A stretch of DNA of 40,497 nucleotides from an uncultured Oscillospiraceae bacterium (GTDB lineage Bacteria; Bacillota; Clostridia; Oscillospirales; Oscillospiraceae), in the NCBI GenBank assembly GCA_900756575.1, contig CAAEKQ010000052.1, forward strand, positions 1 to 40,497, given 5' to 3'. The notes under the pieces were generated by a model. That model saw only the letters and a program-made list of their open reading frames with translations. It was not told the origin of the DNA and did not search any database. Both the position numbers and the translations under genes were made by a program. Position 1 is the stretch's first letter, and every line of letters starts with the position of its first letter. Shown one piece after another: positions 16,458-24,286 of the stretch.

Positions 16458-16617
16458 GGCAACACCGCGTAAATACGCCGTCGGATTCTGGCGGATCTTT
16501 TCCGCCAGAAATGCGTTTGTAAAACCTTGAAATACACAAAGTATTCCTGCGGTTTTACACCTTTTTCTGACGAAAAGTCTCTCGCCAGACTCTCTTGACG
16601 ATTTGTGCGATATTGCC
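16458..16617. mobile_element. 160-bp MITE-like element or long imperfect hairpin between nrdD halves
   Basis: The ends GGCAACACCGCGTAAAT (16458) and ATTTGTGCGATATTGCC (16601) are inverted repeats matching at 13 of 17 positions, with all differences transitions. Further in, TCTGGCG and CGCCAGA repeat the pairing. Inside lie the perfect hairpin TCTGGCGGA-TCTT-TCCGCCAGA and a second hairpin, GTAAAACC...GGTTTTAC, followed by ACCTTTTTC, which could terminate transcription. It has no ORF. Whether it is mobile depends on finding other copies. Confidence 0.5.
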
Positions 16618-16623
16618 TATCCT
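16595..16623 (+). promoter_or_regulatory. Promoter of the glycyl radical ORF and nrdG
   Basis: TTGACG at 16595-16600 and TATCCT at 16618-16623 are 17 bp apart. The -35 box lies inside the right end of the 160-bp element and the -10 box just outside it. Confidence 0.55.
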
Positions 16624-16647
16624 AAGCAACTTAAGGAGGTATTCTAT

Positions 16648-16809
16648 ATGAAAACCGAAAATATGCACGTAAAAATGGGCGAAGGCGTTGGCTTTGAGCG
16701 GATTCGCCGCATCACCGGCTATCTGGTGGGCACCATGGACAAGTGGAACGACGCAAAGCGCGCCGAGGAGCGTGACCGCGTGAAGCACGGTCTTTCCCGG
16801 AATGCTTAA
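16648..16809 (+). CDS. Stand-alone glycyl radical segment of the anaerobic ribonucleotide reductase
   Basis: This 53-residue protein reads GEGVGFERIRRITGYLVGTM in its middle, the glycyl radical loop normally at the extreme C-terminus of NrdD, with the radical glycine at residue 24. The following DKWNDAKRAEERDRVKHG is the usual NrdD tail. The ATG at 16648 lies 7 bp after a perfect AAGGAGGT, so it is translated on its own. Its end overlaps nrdG by 8 bp. It should dock into the large NrdD subunit and receive the radical from NrdG. A natural split and an element-induced split are both possible, but it is not a simple frameshift. Confidence 0.88.
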   Translation: MKTENMHVKMGEGVGFERIRRITGYLVGTMDKWNDAKRAEERDRVKHGLSRNA

Positions 16810-17314
16810 TCTCGCCGGAATCACCGAGGACAGCATTGTAGACGGCCCCGGCATCCGCACCACCTTCTATTGCCAGGGCTGTCCCCATCACTGTCCCGGC
16901 TGTCACAACCCCGAAACCTGGGAATTCTCCGGCGGCACGCCCATGGAAGAATCCCGGCTGGTAGAGATCGTGGAAAGCAATCCCCTGTGCCATGGCGTGA
17001 CCTTCTCCGGCGGCGAACCCTTCTCCCAGGCCGAGGGCTTTACCAAGCTGGCAAGGCTCCTGAAGGAAAAGGGCTATGAGGTGGCCTCCTATTCCGGCTA
17101 CACCTTTGAGCAGCTGCTGGGCGGCACCCAGGCGCAAAGAGATCTGCTTTCTCAGCTGGATGTGCTCATCGACGGCCCCTTCGTACTGGCGGAGCGGAGT
17201 CTGGAGCTCAACTTCCGGGGTAGCCGCAATCAGCGGATTCTCAATGTCCCGGAAAGCCTCAAAGCGGGCCATGCCGTGGAGGAAACCAGCGGGCGTTGGC
17301 TGGGCACTTATTAA
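16802..17314 (+). CDS. nrdG: Anaerobic ribonucleotide reductase activase (radical SAM)
   Basis: This 170-residue radical SAM enzyme uses a [4Fe-4S] cluster and S-adenosylmethionine to place the radical on the NrdD glycine. The cluster motif C27-x3-C31-x2-C34 is visible in GCPHHCPGCHNPETW, which is typical of NrdG. TFSGGEPFSQ is the SAM-binding glycine motif. Length is at the upper end of the family. It overlaps the glycyl radical ORF by 8 bp, so activator and radical carrier are translationally coupled. Confidence 0.95.
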   Translation: MLNLAGITEDSIVDGPGIRTTFYCQGCPHHCPGCHNPETWEFSGGTPMEESRLVEIVESNPLCHGVTFSGGEPFSQAEGFTKLARLLKEKGYEVASYSGYTFEQLLGGTQAQRDLLSQLDVLIDGPFVLAERSLELNFRGSRNQRILNVPESLKAGHAVEETSGRWLGTY

Positions 17315-17327
17315 GAAGCTTTTACCG

Positions 17328-17359
17328 AAACAGGGCAGCACATCGCTGTCCTGTTTTTT
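17328..17359 (+). terminator. Terminator after nrdG
   Basis: AAACAGGgCAGC pairs with GCTGtCCTGTTT, followed by a T run. Confidence 0.85.
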
Positions 17360-17425
17360 CGGCCCAATGGAAGGTAACATTTTACACAATCCAATCAAAT
17401 GGAGGCTGTTATTTTTTACGTAGCT

Positions 17426-17435
17426 GTGGTAAAAT
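17426..17435 (+). promoter_or_regulatory. Extended -10 promoter of the pyrophosphatase gene
   Basis: GTGGTAAAAT gives a TG-n-TAAAAT extended -10. No strong -35 is visible. The gene starts about 50 bp downstream. Confidence 0.5.
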
Positions 17436-17486
17436 ACACCGGTAAGAAATGATTATTCGATTGAAACGCAAAGAAGGAGCTTGTTC

Positions 17487-19127
17487 ATGGATACCAGAAG
17501 AAAAGTCGGCGTCATCGGCCACCGGAATCCCGATACGGATTCCATTTGTTCCGCCATTGCCTATGCTGCGCTGAAAAACGCCACCGGAGAGATGAGCTGC
17601 GAACCCCTGCGCGCCGGGGCCATCAACGGAGAGACGGAATATGTCCTCCGGCGGTTCGGTGTACCGGCCCCGGAGCTTTGTCCCGACGTCAGCGCTCAGG
17701 TGATGGACATCGACATCCGCCCCATGCCCGGCACCGATGGCATGACCACCGTGCGCCGTGCCTGGGAAACCATGCGCGATCAGCAGATCTCCACCCTGCC
17801 CATTACCGACGGCGACGGAAACCTCATGGGCATCATCACCCTGAAGGATCTGGCCATGGCCAACATGGATATTTCCAGCACCCGGTTTCTTTCCGTATCC
17901 CACACTCCTTATCAAAACATCATTGAAACCCTCAGCGGCACGTTGATCACCGGCAATCCCGACGGCTGCGTCACCACAGGCAAGGTGGTCATCGGCGCAG
18001 CCAGCCCCGAAACCATGGAGGAAATTCTGGAACCCGGAGATCTGGTGCTGGTGGCAAACCGCTATGAGTCCCAGTACTGTGCCATTGAGATGGGCGCGTC
18101 CTGCGTGATCGTCTGCACCGGTTCCGCCGTGCCGAAAACCATCGTGCGGCTGGCCCAGGAAAAAGGCTGCACCATCATCTCCACCCCCCACGACACCTAT
18201 CCCGCCTCCTGCATGATCTCCCAGAGCGTGCCCATCTCCTACTATATGCTCCGGAACAATCTGCTGACCTTCCGCACCACCGACTCCGTGGAGGACGTTA
18301 AGGAGGTCATGGGTAAGGTTCGCTTCGTCTACTTTCCGGTGCTGGACAGCGAAGGGAAATATGTGGGCGTTATCTCCCGTCGAAACCTTTTAAACCTCCA
18401 TCGAAAGCAGCTGATTCTGGTAGATCACAACGAGCGCACCCAGTGTGTAGATGGCTGGGAGGAAGCGGAGATTCTCGAAATCATTGACCACCACCGCATC
18501 GGCAATCTGGAAACCAGCGGCCCGGTCTATTTCCGCAATCAACCGGTGGGCTGTACCGCAACGGTAATTTATCAGATGTATCAGGAGGCCGATCAGGATG
18601 TGCCCAAGGATATTGCGGGCCTGCTCCTGTCCGCCATTCTGTCCGATACACTGAAATTCCAGTCCCCCACCTGCACGCCTCTGGACGTCCGTACCGCAAA
18701 AAAGCTGGCCGCCATTGCCCAAGTGGATATGGACGAACTGGCCCAGGCCATGTTTGAGGCCGGAGAAAGCCTGGACGGCAAAACCGCCGAGGATATTTTC
18801 CAGCAGGATTACAAGACCTTTGTTCAGGGCAGCCTGCAAATCGGCGTAGGTCAGGGCAGCTTTGTAAGCCAGGCCAACTACGACAAGGCAAAGGCCATGG
18901 TTTCGGCTTATCTGCAAACCGCCCCCTTGGGGGTGGATATGGCCTTTTATATGCTCACCTCCCTCCAGGATCAGTCGGCGCTGGTGCTCTGTGCCGGTTC
19001 CGGCGCGCTGGAGCTGGTGACCCGGGCATTCCATACCGAGGCGGTGGACGGCTGCGTTCTGCTGCCCGGGGTCGTGTCCCGAAAGAAGCAGTTTGTGCCC
19101 CAGCTGATTCGGGCGCTCCAAGACTGA
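17487..19127 (+). CDS. ppaC: Family II manganese-dependent inorganic pyrophosphatase with CBS and DRTGG domains
   Basis: This 546-residue cytosolic enzyme hydrolyses pyrophosphate. The DHH-type N-terminal part starts GVIGHRNPDTDSI with metal ligands H12, D16 and D18. It is interrupted by a regulatory insert: a first CBS motif (MRDQQISTLPITDGDGNLMG), a DRTGG-like domain, and a second CBS motif (VRFVYFPVLDSEGKYVG). The catalytic part resumes with EIIDHHRIGN, followed by the DHHA2 domain. The length fits CBS-PPases, which respond to adenine nucleotides. The ATG at 17487 follows AAGGAG. It has its own promoter and terminator. Confidence 0.93.
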   Translation: MDTRRKVGVIGHRNPDTDSICSAIAYAALKNATGEMSCEPLRAGAINGETEYVLRRFGVPAPELCPDVSAQVMDIDIRPMPGTDGMTTVRRAWETMRDQQISTLPITDGDGNLMGIITLKDLAMANMDISSTRFLSVSHTPYQNIIETLSGTLITGNPDGCVTTGKVVIGAASPETMEEILEPGDLVLVANRYESQYCAIEMGASCVIVCTGSAVPKTIVRLAQEKGCTIISTPHDTYPASCMISQSVPISYYMLRNNLLTFRTTDSVEDVKEVMGKVRFVYFPVLDSEGKYVGVISRRNLLNLHRKQLILVDHNERTQCVDGWEEAEILEIIDHHRIGNLETSGPVYFRNQPVGCTATVIYQMYQEADQDVPKDIAGLLLSAILSDTLKFQSPTCTPLDVRTAKKLAAIAQVDMDELAQAMFEAGESLDGKTAEDIFQQDYKTFVQGSLQIGVGQGSFVSQANYDKAKAMVSAYLQTAPLGVDMAFYMLTSLQDQSALVLCAGSGALELVTRAFHTEAVDGCVLLPGVVSRKKQFVPQLIRALQD

Positions 19128-19155
19128 CAGCAACATTATATTCCGATCCATTCCG

Positions 19156-19200
19156 GCGGTTTACCTTTCTTTTACATAGAAGGGTAAACCGCTGCTTTTC
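19156..19200 (+). terminator. Terminator after the pyrophosphatase gene
   Basis: GCGGTTTACC pairs perfectly with GGTAAACCGC across a 17-nt loop, followed by TGCTTTTC. Confidence 0.75.
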
Positions 19201-19305
19201 TTCTGAAAACAATACAGTTTTCCCCTATTTTTCTGTCAATTTTTCACCGAAAAGTTCCCGTTTTTCCGTGATTCCGACAAAATTTCACCCCACTCTATTT
19301 TTATC

Positions 19306-19333
19306 TTGACAATACCCCCTTAATACTTATAAT
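19306..19333 (+). promoter_or_regulatory. Promoter of the pot operon
   Basis: Perfect TTGACA and TATAAT hexamers are 16 bp apart. The leader of about 70 nt contains an imperfect hairpin (around 19349-19376) followed by a T-rich stretch, which might act as an attenuator. Confidence 0.9.
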
Positions 19334-19409
19334 AAAGATGCCCGAGCCATTTGGCGGAACCCCTCCGCTGGACGGTTGGGTAATTTTTTTGAAAGAACGG
19401 GGGAGGATA

Positions 19410-20537
19410 ATGGCAAAAGAACTCATTCGTCTCCAGAACGTCTCAATGAGCTTTGACGGGGAGCAGGTTCTCAATTCCATTGATCTCACAATCAATGACA
19501 GTGAATTTCTCACATTGCTGGGTCCCAGCGGCTGCGGCAAAACTACCACCCTTCGCATCATTGGAGGTTTCCAGAAGCCGACGTCTGGGGACGTATTTTT
19601 CGATGGGCAGCGGATCAACGATGTTCCGCCTTATCGCCGCAAAATCAACACCGTATTCCAGAAATACGCACTGTTCCCGCATCTCGATGTCTACGACAAC
19701 ATTGCCTTTGGTCTGCGTGTCTCCAAGCTCAGTGAGGACGAAATTGACCGACGGGTATCGGAGATGCTGGAAATCGTCAGTCTCAAGGGCTTCCACAACC
19801 GCAAGGTGACCAGTCTGTCCGGCGGTCAGCAGCAGCGTGTGGCCATCGCCCGGGCACTGGTCAATCAGCCCAAGGTTCTGCTTCTGGACGAGCCCCTTGG
19901 CGCCCTTGATATGCGGCTCAGGAAAGATATGCAGAATGAGCTTAAACGCATCCAGCAGGCGCTGGAAATTACCTTTATCTATGTAACCCACGATCAGGAA
20001 GAAGCCCTGGCCATGTCTGATACTGTTGTAGTCATGGACAAGGGCAACATCCAGCAGATCGGTTCTCCTGTTGACATTTATAACGAGCCCCAGAACGCCT
20101 TTGTGGCAGACTTCATCGGCGAGAGTAACATTCTCGACGGCATCATGCGCAAGGACTATCTGGTGGAGTTCTTCGGGCACCAGTACCAGTGTCTCGACAA
20201 GGGCTTTGCAAAGAACGAGCCTGTAGACGTGGTCATTCGCCCGGAAGACATCGACATTGTGGCCCCCGCCCAGGGCTACCTCACCGCCCAGGTCACCAAC
20301 GTGATCTTCAAGGGCACCTTCTACGATACCTTTGTGGATGTAGAGGGCTTTAAGTGGCTGATCCAGACCACCGACGTTCACTACGTGGGCGAAACCATTG
20401 GCATCAGTCTGGATCCTGATGCCATCCACATTATGAAAAAGAGCAGCTACTCCGAGCAGTTCGGCGACTATAGCTCCTACAGCGCCGAATATGACGAGAT
20501 GGAAGAGGATCCGGAGGGCGAAGGCGATGAAGAATAA
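19410..20537 (+). CDS. potA: Polyamine ABC transporter ATP-binding protein
   Basis: This 375-residue ATPase powers spermidine/putrescine import. Walker A is at 38-45 (GPSGCGKT), the signature LSGGQQQR at 136-143, Walker B at 156-161 (VLLLDEP) and the switch His in YVTHDQEEAL. A C-terminal TOBE-like domain (about 265-350) contains VIRPEDI. The tail is unusually acidic (EMEEDPEGEGDEE), partly because it overlaps the start of potB. The ATG at 19410 follows GGGGGAGGATA; the frame from 19338 is longer than needed. It is the first gene of a tight potABCD operon. Confidence 0.95.
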   Translation: MAKELIRLQNVSMSFDGEQVLNSIDLTINDSEFLTLLGPSGCGKTTTLRIIGGFQKPTSGDVFFDGQRINDVPPYRRKINTVFQKYALFPHLDVYDNIAFGLRVSKLSEDEIDRRVSEMLEIVSLKGFHNRKVTSLSGGQQQRVAIARALVNQPKVLLLDEPLGALDMRLRKDMQNELKRIQQALEITFIYVTHDQEEALAMSDTVVVMDKGNIQQIGSPVDIYNEPQNAFVADFIGESNILDGIMRKDYLVEFFGHQYQCLDKGFAKNEPVDVVIRPEDIDIVAPAQGYLTAQVTNVIFKGTFYDTFVDVEGFKWLIQTTDVHYVGETIGISLDPDAIHIMKKSSYSEQFGDYSSYSAEYDEMEEDPEGEGDEE

Positions 20538-21348
20538 GCTCTTGGCGGGTCCCTATCTGGTGTGGATGATCCTGTTCACCCTGGTTCCCCTGGGCATCGT
20601 GATCTATTACGCCTTTACCAGCTCCACCACCGGAGCATTTACCCTGGACAACCTGGCGCATATCGGGACATATCTCCCCATTTTTCTCCGCTCCATCGGC
20701 CTGGCCGCCGTTGCCAGCCTGATCTGTCTGGTAATCGGCTATCCCGTGGCCTACTGCATCGCCTCTGCCAGCGAAAAATGGCAGAAAATGCTCTCCATGC
20801 TGGTGATGCTGCCCATGTGCATGAGCTTCCTGCTCCGTACCCTGGCATGGGTTTCCCTGCTGGACGATACGGGCATCGTCAACCACCTGCTGGGCTACCT
20901 CGGCATCGGCCCCCTGCCCCTGGTGCGGAATAACGGTGCCGTGATTCTGGGCATGGTCTACAACTACCTGCCCTATATGATTACCCCGCTGTACACGGTG
21001 ATTATGAAAATCGACCCCAAGCTGGAGGAGGCCGCTCAGGATCTTGGCTGCTCCGGCGCTCAGGTCTTCCGCCGGGTCACTCTGCCTCTCAGCATCCCCG
21101 GCATTGTCTCCGGCATCACCATGGTGTTTGTGCCTGCGGTTTCCACCTTCTATATTTCTCAGAAGCTGGGCGGCACCGGCACCGTACTCATTGGCGACGT
21201 GGTGGAGAGCCAGTTCAAGACCGCCTATAACCCCAATCTGGGCGCTGCCCTGAGCCTGGTGCTGATGGTACTGGTGCTGATCTGCATCGGCATTATGAAC
21301 CACTTCTCCAGCGACGATCCCGAGGATGAGGGGGTAATTGCACCGTGA
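20527..21348 (+). CDS. potB: Polyamine ABC transporter permease PotB
   Basis: This 273-residue inner-membrane permease has about six hydrophobic helices. The EAA loop that contacts PotA is visible as EEAAQDLGCSGAQVFRRVTLPL. The ATG at 20527 overlaps the end of potA by 11 bp and lies downstream of GGAGGGCG. The first helix (LVWMILFTLVPLGIVIYYAF) is typical of PotB. It overlaps potC by 4 bp, so the genes are translationally coupled. Confidence 0.93.
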   Translation: MKNKLLAGPYLVWMILFTLVPLGIVIYYAFTSSTTGAFTLDNLAHIGTYLPIFLRSIGLAAVASLICLVIGYPVAYCIASASEKWQKMLSMLVMLPMCMSFLLRTLAWVSLLDDTGIVNHLLGYLGIGPLPLVRNNGAVILGMVYNYLPYMITPLYTVIMKIDPKLEEAAQDLGCSGAQVFRRVTLPLSIPGIVSGITMVFVPAVSTFYISQKLGGTGTVLIGDVVESQFKTAYNPNLGAALSLVLMVLVLICIGIMNHFSSDDPEDEGVIAP

Positions 21349-22175
21349 AAAAGTTCTGCAAAGTATTTACCGTTCTCATCTTTATTTTTCTCTATCTGCC
21401 CATGATCGTTCTGGGCGTTGCATCCTTCAACACCGGCACCGACGTTGCCACCTGGGAGGGCTTTACCCTGGGGCAGTATAAGGCGCTGTTTCAGGATCAC
21501 ACCCTGCTTCCGCTGCTGGGCAACTCGTTCCTGATTGCCATCGTGGCGGCTGTGATCGCAACGATTCTGGGCACCATGGCAGCGGTAGGCATTCACTCCA
21601 TGCGCCGCCGCCCCAGAGCTTTGGCCATGACCCTGACCAACATTCCCATGACCAACCCGGATATCGTCACCGGTGTTTCTCTGGCGCTGCTGTTTGCCTT
21701 TGTGGGCACGGTGCTGAAGAAGAACCACGTCATGGGCTTTTCCACCCTGCTGATCGCTCACATCACCTTTGATATGCCCTATGTCATTCTTTCGGTGATG
21801 CCCAAGCTCAGCCAGATGGACCCCGATCTCCAGGAGGCCGCGCTGGATCTGGGCTGCACCCCGGTACAGTCCTTTTTCAAGGTGGTCATCCATGAGATTC
21901 TGCCGGGCATTATCTCCGGCGCGCTGATGGCCTTTACTATGAGCCTGGACGACTTTGTGATTTCCTACTTTGTCTACGGTCCCAGCTTTGTGACACTGCC
22001 GGTGGAAATCTACAACTACACGAAAAAGCCCCTCCAGCCCAAGATCTATGCGCTGTTTACCCTGCTGTTCTTGGTGATTCTGGTACTGATGGTGCTGATG
22101 AACCTGCTTCAGCTGCGGGATTCCAAGCAGAACCGCTCCCGGCGGAAGCACATCGGAGAGGGGGCTGCATCGTGA
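21345..22175 (+). CDS. potC: Polyamine ABC transporter permease PotC
   Basis: This 276-residue permease pairs with PotB. The first helix (FIFLYLPMIVLGVASFN) is characteristic of PotC, and the EAA loop reads QEAALDLGCTPVQSFFKVVI. The start is GTG at 21345 in a GTGA overlap with the potB stop. The C-terminus is basic (QNRSRRKH), consistent with a cytoplasmic end. It overlaps potD by 4 bp. Confidence 0.93.
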   Translation: MKKFCKVFTVLIFIFLYLPMIVLGVASFNTGTDVATWEGFTLGQYKALFQDHTLLPLLGNSFLIAIVAAVIATILGTMAAVGIHSMRRRPRALAMTLTNIPMTNPDIVTGVSLALLFAFVGTVLKKNHVMGFSTLLIAHITFDMPYVILSVMPKLSQMDPDLQEAALDLGCTPVQSFFKVVIHEILPGIISGALMAFTMSLDDFVISYFVYGPSFVTLPVEIYNYTKKPLQPKIYALFTLLFLVILVLMVLMNLLQLRDSKQNRSRRKHIGEGAAS

Positions 22176-23389
22176 GCATCAAAAAACGACTGCTTTCTCT
22201 GAGCCTTGCCGCGCTGCTGTGCATTCCCTCCTTTGCCGGATGCTTTACCACCAAGGCAGCGGCTGCGGATACCGGCGTGACCATCAACGTCTATAACTGG
22301 GGCCAGTATATCTCCGACGGAACCGACGGCTATCTCGACGTCAACGCCGACTTTACCGAGGCCACGGGCATTGAGGTCAACTATATGACCTTCGATACCA
22401 ATGAGAGCCTGTATACCAAGCTGAAAACCGGCGGCTCCTCCTATGATATCATCGTCCCCTCCGACTATATGGCCGGACGGCTGATCGACGAGGGATTGGT
22501 GCAGAAGCTCGACTTCTCCAACATCCCCAACTATCAGTATATCAACGAGGCTTACAAAAACACCGCTTATGACCCGAACAACGAATATTCCGTCCCCTAC
22601 ACCTGGGGCACCGTCGGCGTGATCTACAATAAGAAGTACGTGGATGAGGCGGATATCGGCTCCTGGGATCTTCTCTGGAATGAAAAGTACGCCGGGAAAA
22701 TTCTGATGTTCGACAACAACCGGGATGCTTTTGCCATTGCGGAATCCCGGCTGGGCTATTCCCTGAACACCACCGATTCCGTGGCCCTGACCGCCTGCGC
22801 CGAGCTGCTCAAACAGCAGAAGCCCGTGGTGCAGCAGTACGTCATGGATCAGATTTTCGACAAGATGACCCGGGAGGAGGCCTGGATCGCCCCCTACTAC
22901 GCCGGTGACTATCTCACCATGCTGGAGGACAATCCGGATCTGGGCTTCTACTTCCCCCAGGAGGGCTTCAACCTGTTCATCGACTGCTTGATGATCCCCT
23001 CCTCCGCCGAGCACAAGGCCGAAGCGGAAGCCTATATCAACTTTTTGCTGAGTCCTGAGGTCTGCGGCGAGAACCTGGATTATCTGGGCTATTCCGCTCC
23101 GGAAGACGCCGCGAAGGAATATATGGATCCCGAGGTTTCCTCCAGCGAGGTTGCTTATCCCAGTGCGGAAACCCTGGCCCGTTCCGAAGCGTTTCTCTAT
23201 CTGCCCACTGAATCCAATCAGCTGATGGATTCCCTGTGGCTGGATGTGAAGACCGGCGATTCTGAGGACACCACGGTGATGATGGCCGTCACCATCGGCG
23301 TCATCGTCCTGGCCCTGGCCATTCTCCTGATCCATTCCCTGCGGAAAAAGAGACGGAGAGCCCGCCGCTGCCGGTATTACTCCAAATAA
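22172..23389 (+). CDS. potD: Polyamine-binding protein PotD with an extra C-terminal membrane helix
   Basis: This 405-residue solute-binding protein captures polyamines outside the cell. The N-terminal signal segment ends in PSFAGC, a weak lipobox, so it may be a lipoprotein. INVYNWGQYIS and YDIIVPSDYMAGRLI are PotD-type motifs. Unusually, after the binding domain there is a hydrophobic helix (about 369-388, VTIGVIVLALAILLIHSL) followed by an arginine-rich tail (RKKRRRARR). PotD normally ends with the binding domain. The GTG start at 22172 overlaps the potC stop. Confidence 0.92.
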   Translation: MSIKKRLLSLSLAALLCIPSFAGCFTTKAAAADTGVTINVYNWGQYISDGTDGYLDVNADFTEATGIEVNYMTFDTNESLYTKLKTGGSSYDIIVPSDYMAGRLIDEGLVQKLDFSNIPNYQYINEAYKNTAYDPNNEYSVPYTWGTVGVIYNKKYVDEADIGSWDLLWNEKYAGKILMFDNNRDAFAIAESRLGYSLNTTDSVALTACAELLKQQKPVVQQYVMDQIFDKMTREEAWIAPYYAGDYLTMLEDNPDLGFYFPQEGFNLFIDCLMIPSSAEHKAEAEAYINFLLSPEVCGENLDYLGYSAPEDAAKEYMDPEVSSSEVAYPSAETLARSEAFLYLPTESNQLMDSLWLDVKTGDSEDTTVMMAVTIGVIVLALAILLIHSLRKKRRRARRCRYYSK

Positions 23390-23394
23390 AAATT

Positions 23395-23430
23395 CGGCGC
23401 TGTACCAAATTCGGTACAGCGCCGTTTTTT
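23395..23430. terminator. Bidirectional terminator between potD and mscS
   Basis: A perfect 12-bp stem, CGGCGCTGTACC/GGTACAGCGCCG, is followed by TTTTTT on the plus strand and AATTTTTATTT on the minus strand. It serves both convergent operons. Confidence 0.93.
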
Positions 23431-23431
23431 C

Positions 23432-24274
23432 TTATTTTGTCGGCTGAATATGGACGTTTAAATGGGGATAGGTCATTGGAATGCCGTTTTTGTCGAAGGT
23501 TCGCTTGATCTCCTCCAGCAGAGCATAATACTGCTCCCAGTAGTCGTCGCCCTTGCAGTAGGCCCGGACGGAATACTCAATGGCGCTTTCTCCATAGCCC
23601 TTGACGTGGATGAAATAGGGCGGGTCCTCATAAAATCCACCGACAGTGTCCAGCGCATCCCGCAGCGCCGTCTTCACCCGGTCGATATCCGCATCATAGC
23701 TGGCGCTGACCTCAATTTCAACCCGGCGCTTGCCGTCCATGGTGTAGTTGACGATGTTGGAGGAGGTCACGGTGCTGTTGGGAATGAAAATTGTGCGCCG
23801 GTCGAAGGTCATCAGCTGGGTATAGGTCATGCCGATTTCCTCCACAAAGCCCTCGCTGTCACCGATGGAGACGTAATCTCCCGCATGAAGGGGCTTGGTA
23901 GTAAGAATCACAATGCCTCCCGCCAGATTGCTCAGCGCCCCTTGCAGGGCCAGGGACAGTGCCAAGCCTGCCACGCTGAGAAGCGCAATCAGGCTGGTCA
24001 CGTCGATGTTCAGGCTGCTGGCCACAATCGTCACCGCCACAAAGCATAACAGAATCCGGCAGCCTGCCCGGAGGAAGCCATACAGGCTTCGGTCGATCCT
24101 GGAGCGCTCCAGGAACCGGTCAAACAGCCTACACAGCAGCTTTACCAGCACCACCAGCACCACAATCAGCAGCACAATTTTAATGATGGAGCTCAGGGAC
24201 AGGCTTTTTAGTACCCCCACCAGGGAGGACACCTCCTGCTGGTCGATCTCCACAGGGTTCGTTACAGTCAGCAT
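23432..24274 (-). CDS. mscS: Small-conductance mechanosensitive channel (MscS family)
   Basis: This 280-residue channel releases solutes on hypo-osmotic shock. Hydrophobic helices lie at about 28-48, 70-88 and 94-122. The third, pore-lining one carries the Gly/Ala pattern GLALSLALQGALSNLAGGIVI. The MscS beta domain follows (GDYVSIGDSEGFVEEIGMTYT...IPNSTVTSSNIVNYT), then a C-terminal alpha/beta domain. The ATG follows AAGGAGGG. It begins 12 bp after znuB on the same strand, so it is the last gene of the metal-uptake operon, an unusual partnership. Confidence 0.94.
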   Translation of the reverse strand: MLTVTNPVEIDQQEVSSLVGVLKSLSLSSIIKIVLLIVVLVVLVKLLCRLFDRFLERSRIDRSLYGFLRAGCRILLCFVAVTIVASSLNIDVTSLIALLSVAGLALSLALQGALSNLAGGIVILTTKPLHAGDYVSIGDSEGFVEEIGMTYTQLMTFDRRTIFIPNSTVTSSNIVNYTMDGKRRVEIEVSASYDADIDRVKTALRDALDTVGGFYEDPPYFIHVKGYGESAIEYSVRAYCKGDDYWEQYYALLEEIKRTFDKNGIPMTYPHLNVHIQPTK

Positions 24275-24286
24275 TGCGTTCCCTCC

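Noticed and set aside
14128..16539. 803-codon open frame on the minus strand opposite nrdD
   Set aside because: NrdD motifs are unmistakable on the plus strand. The long antisense frame is a by-product of GC-rich codon bias and has no family motifs.
16400..16650. Split NrdD explained as a simple frameshift or sequencing error
   Set aside because: The two parts are 195 bp apart, separated by a structured element, and the second part has its own perfect ribosome binding site and promoter. One or two bases cannot rejoin them.
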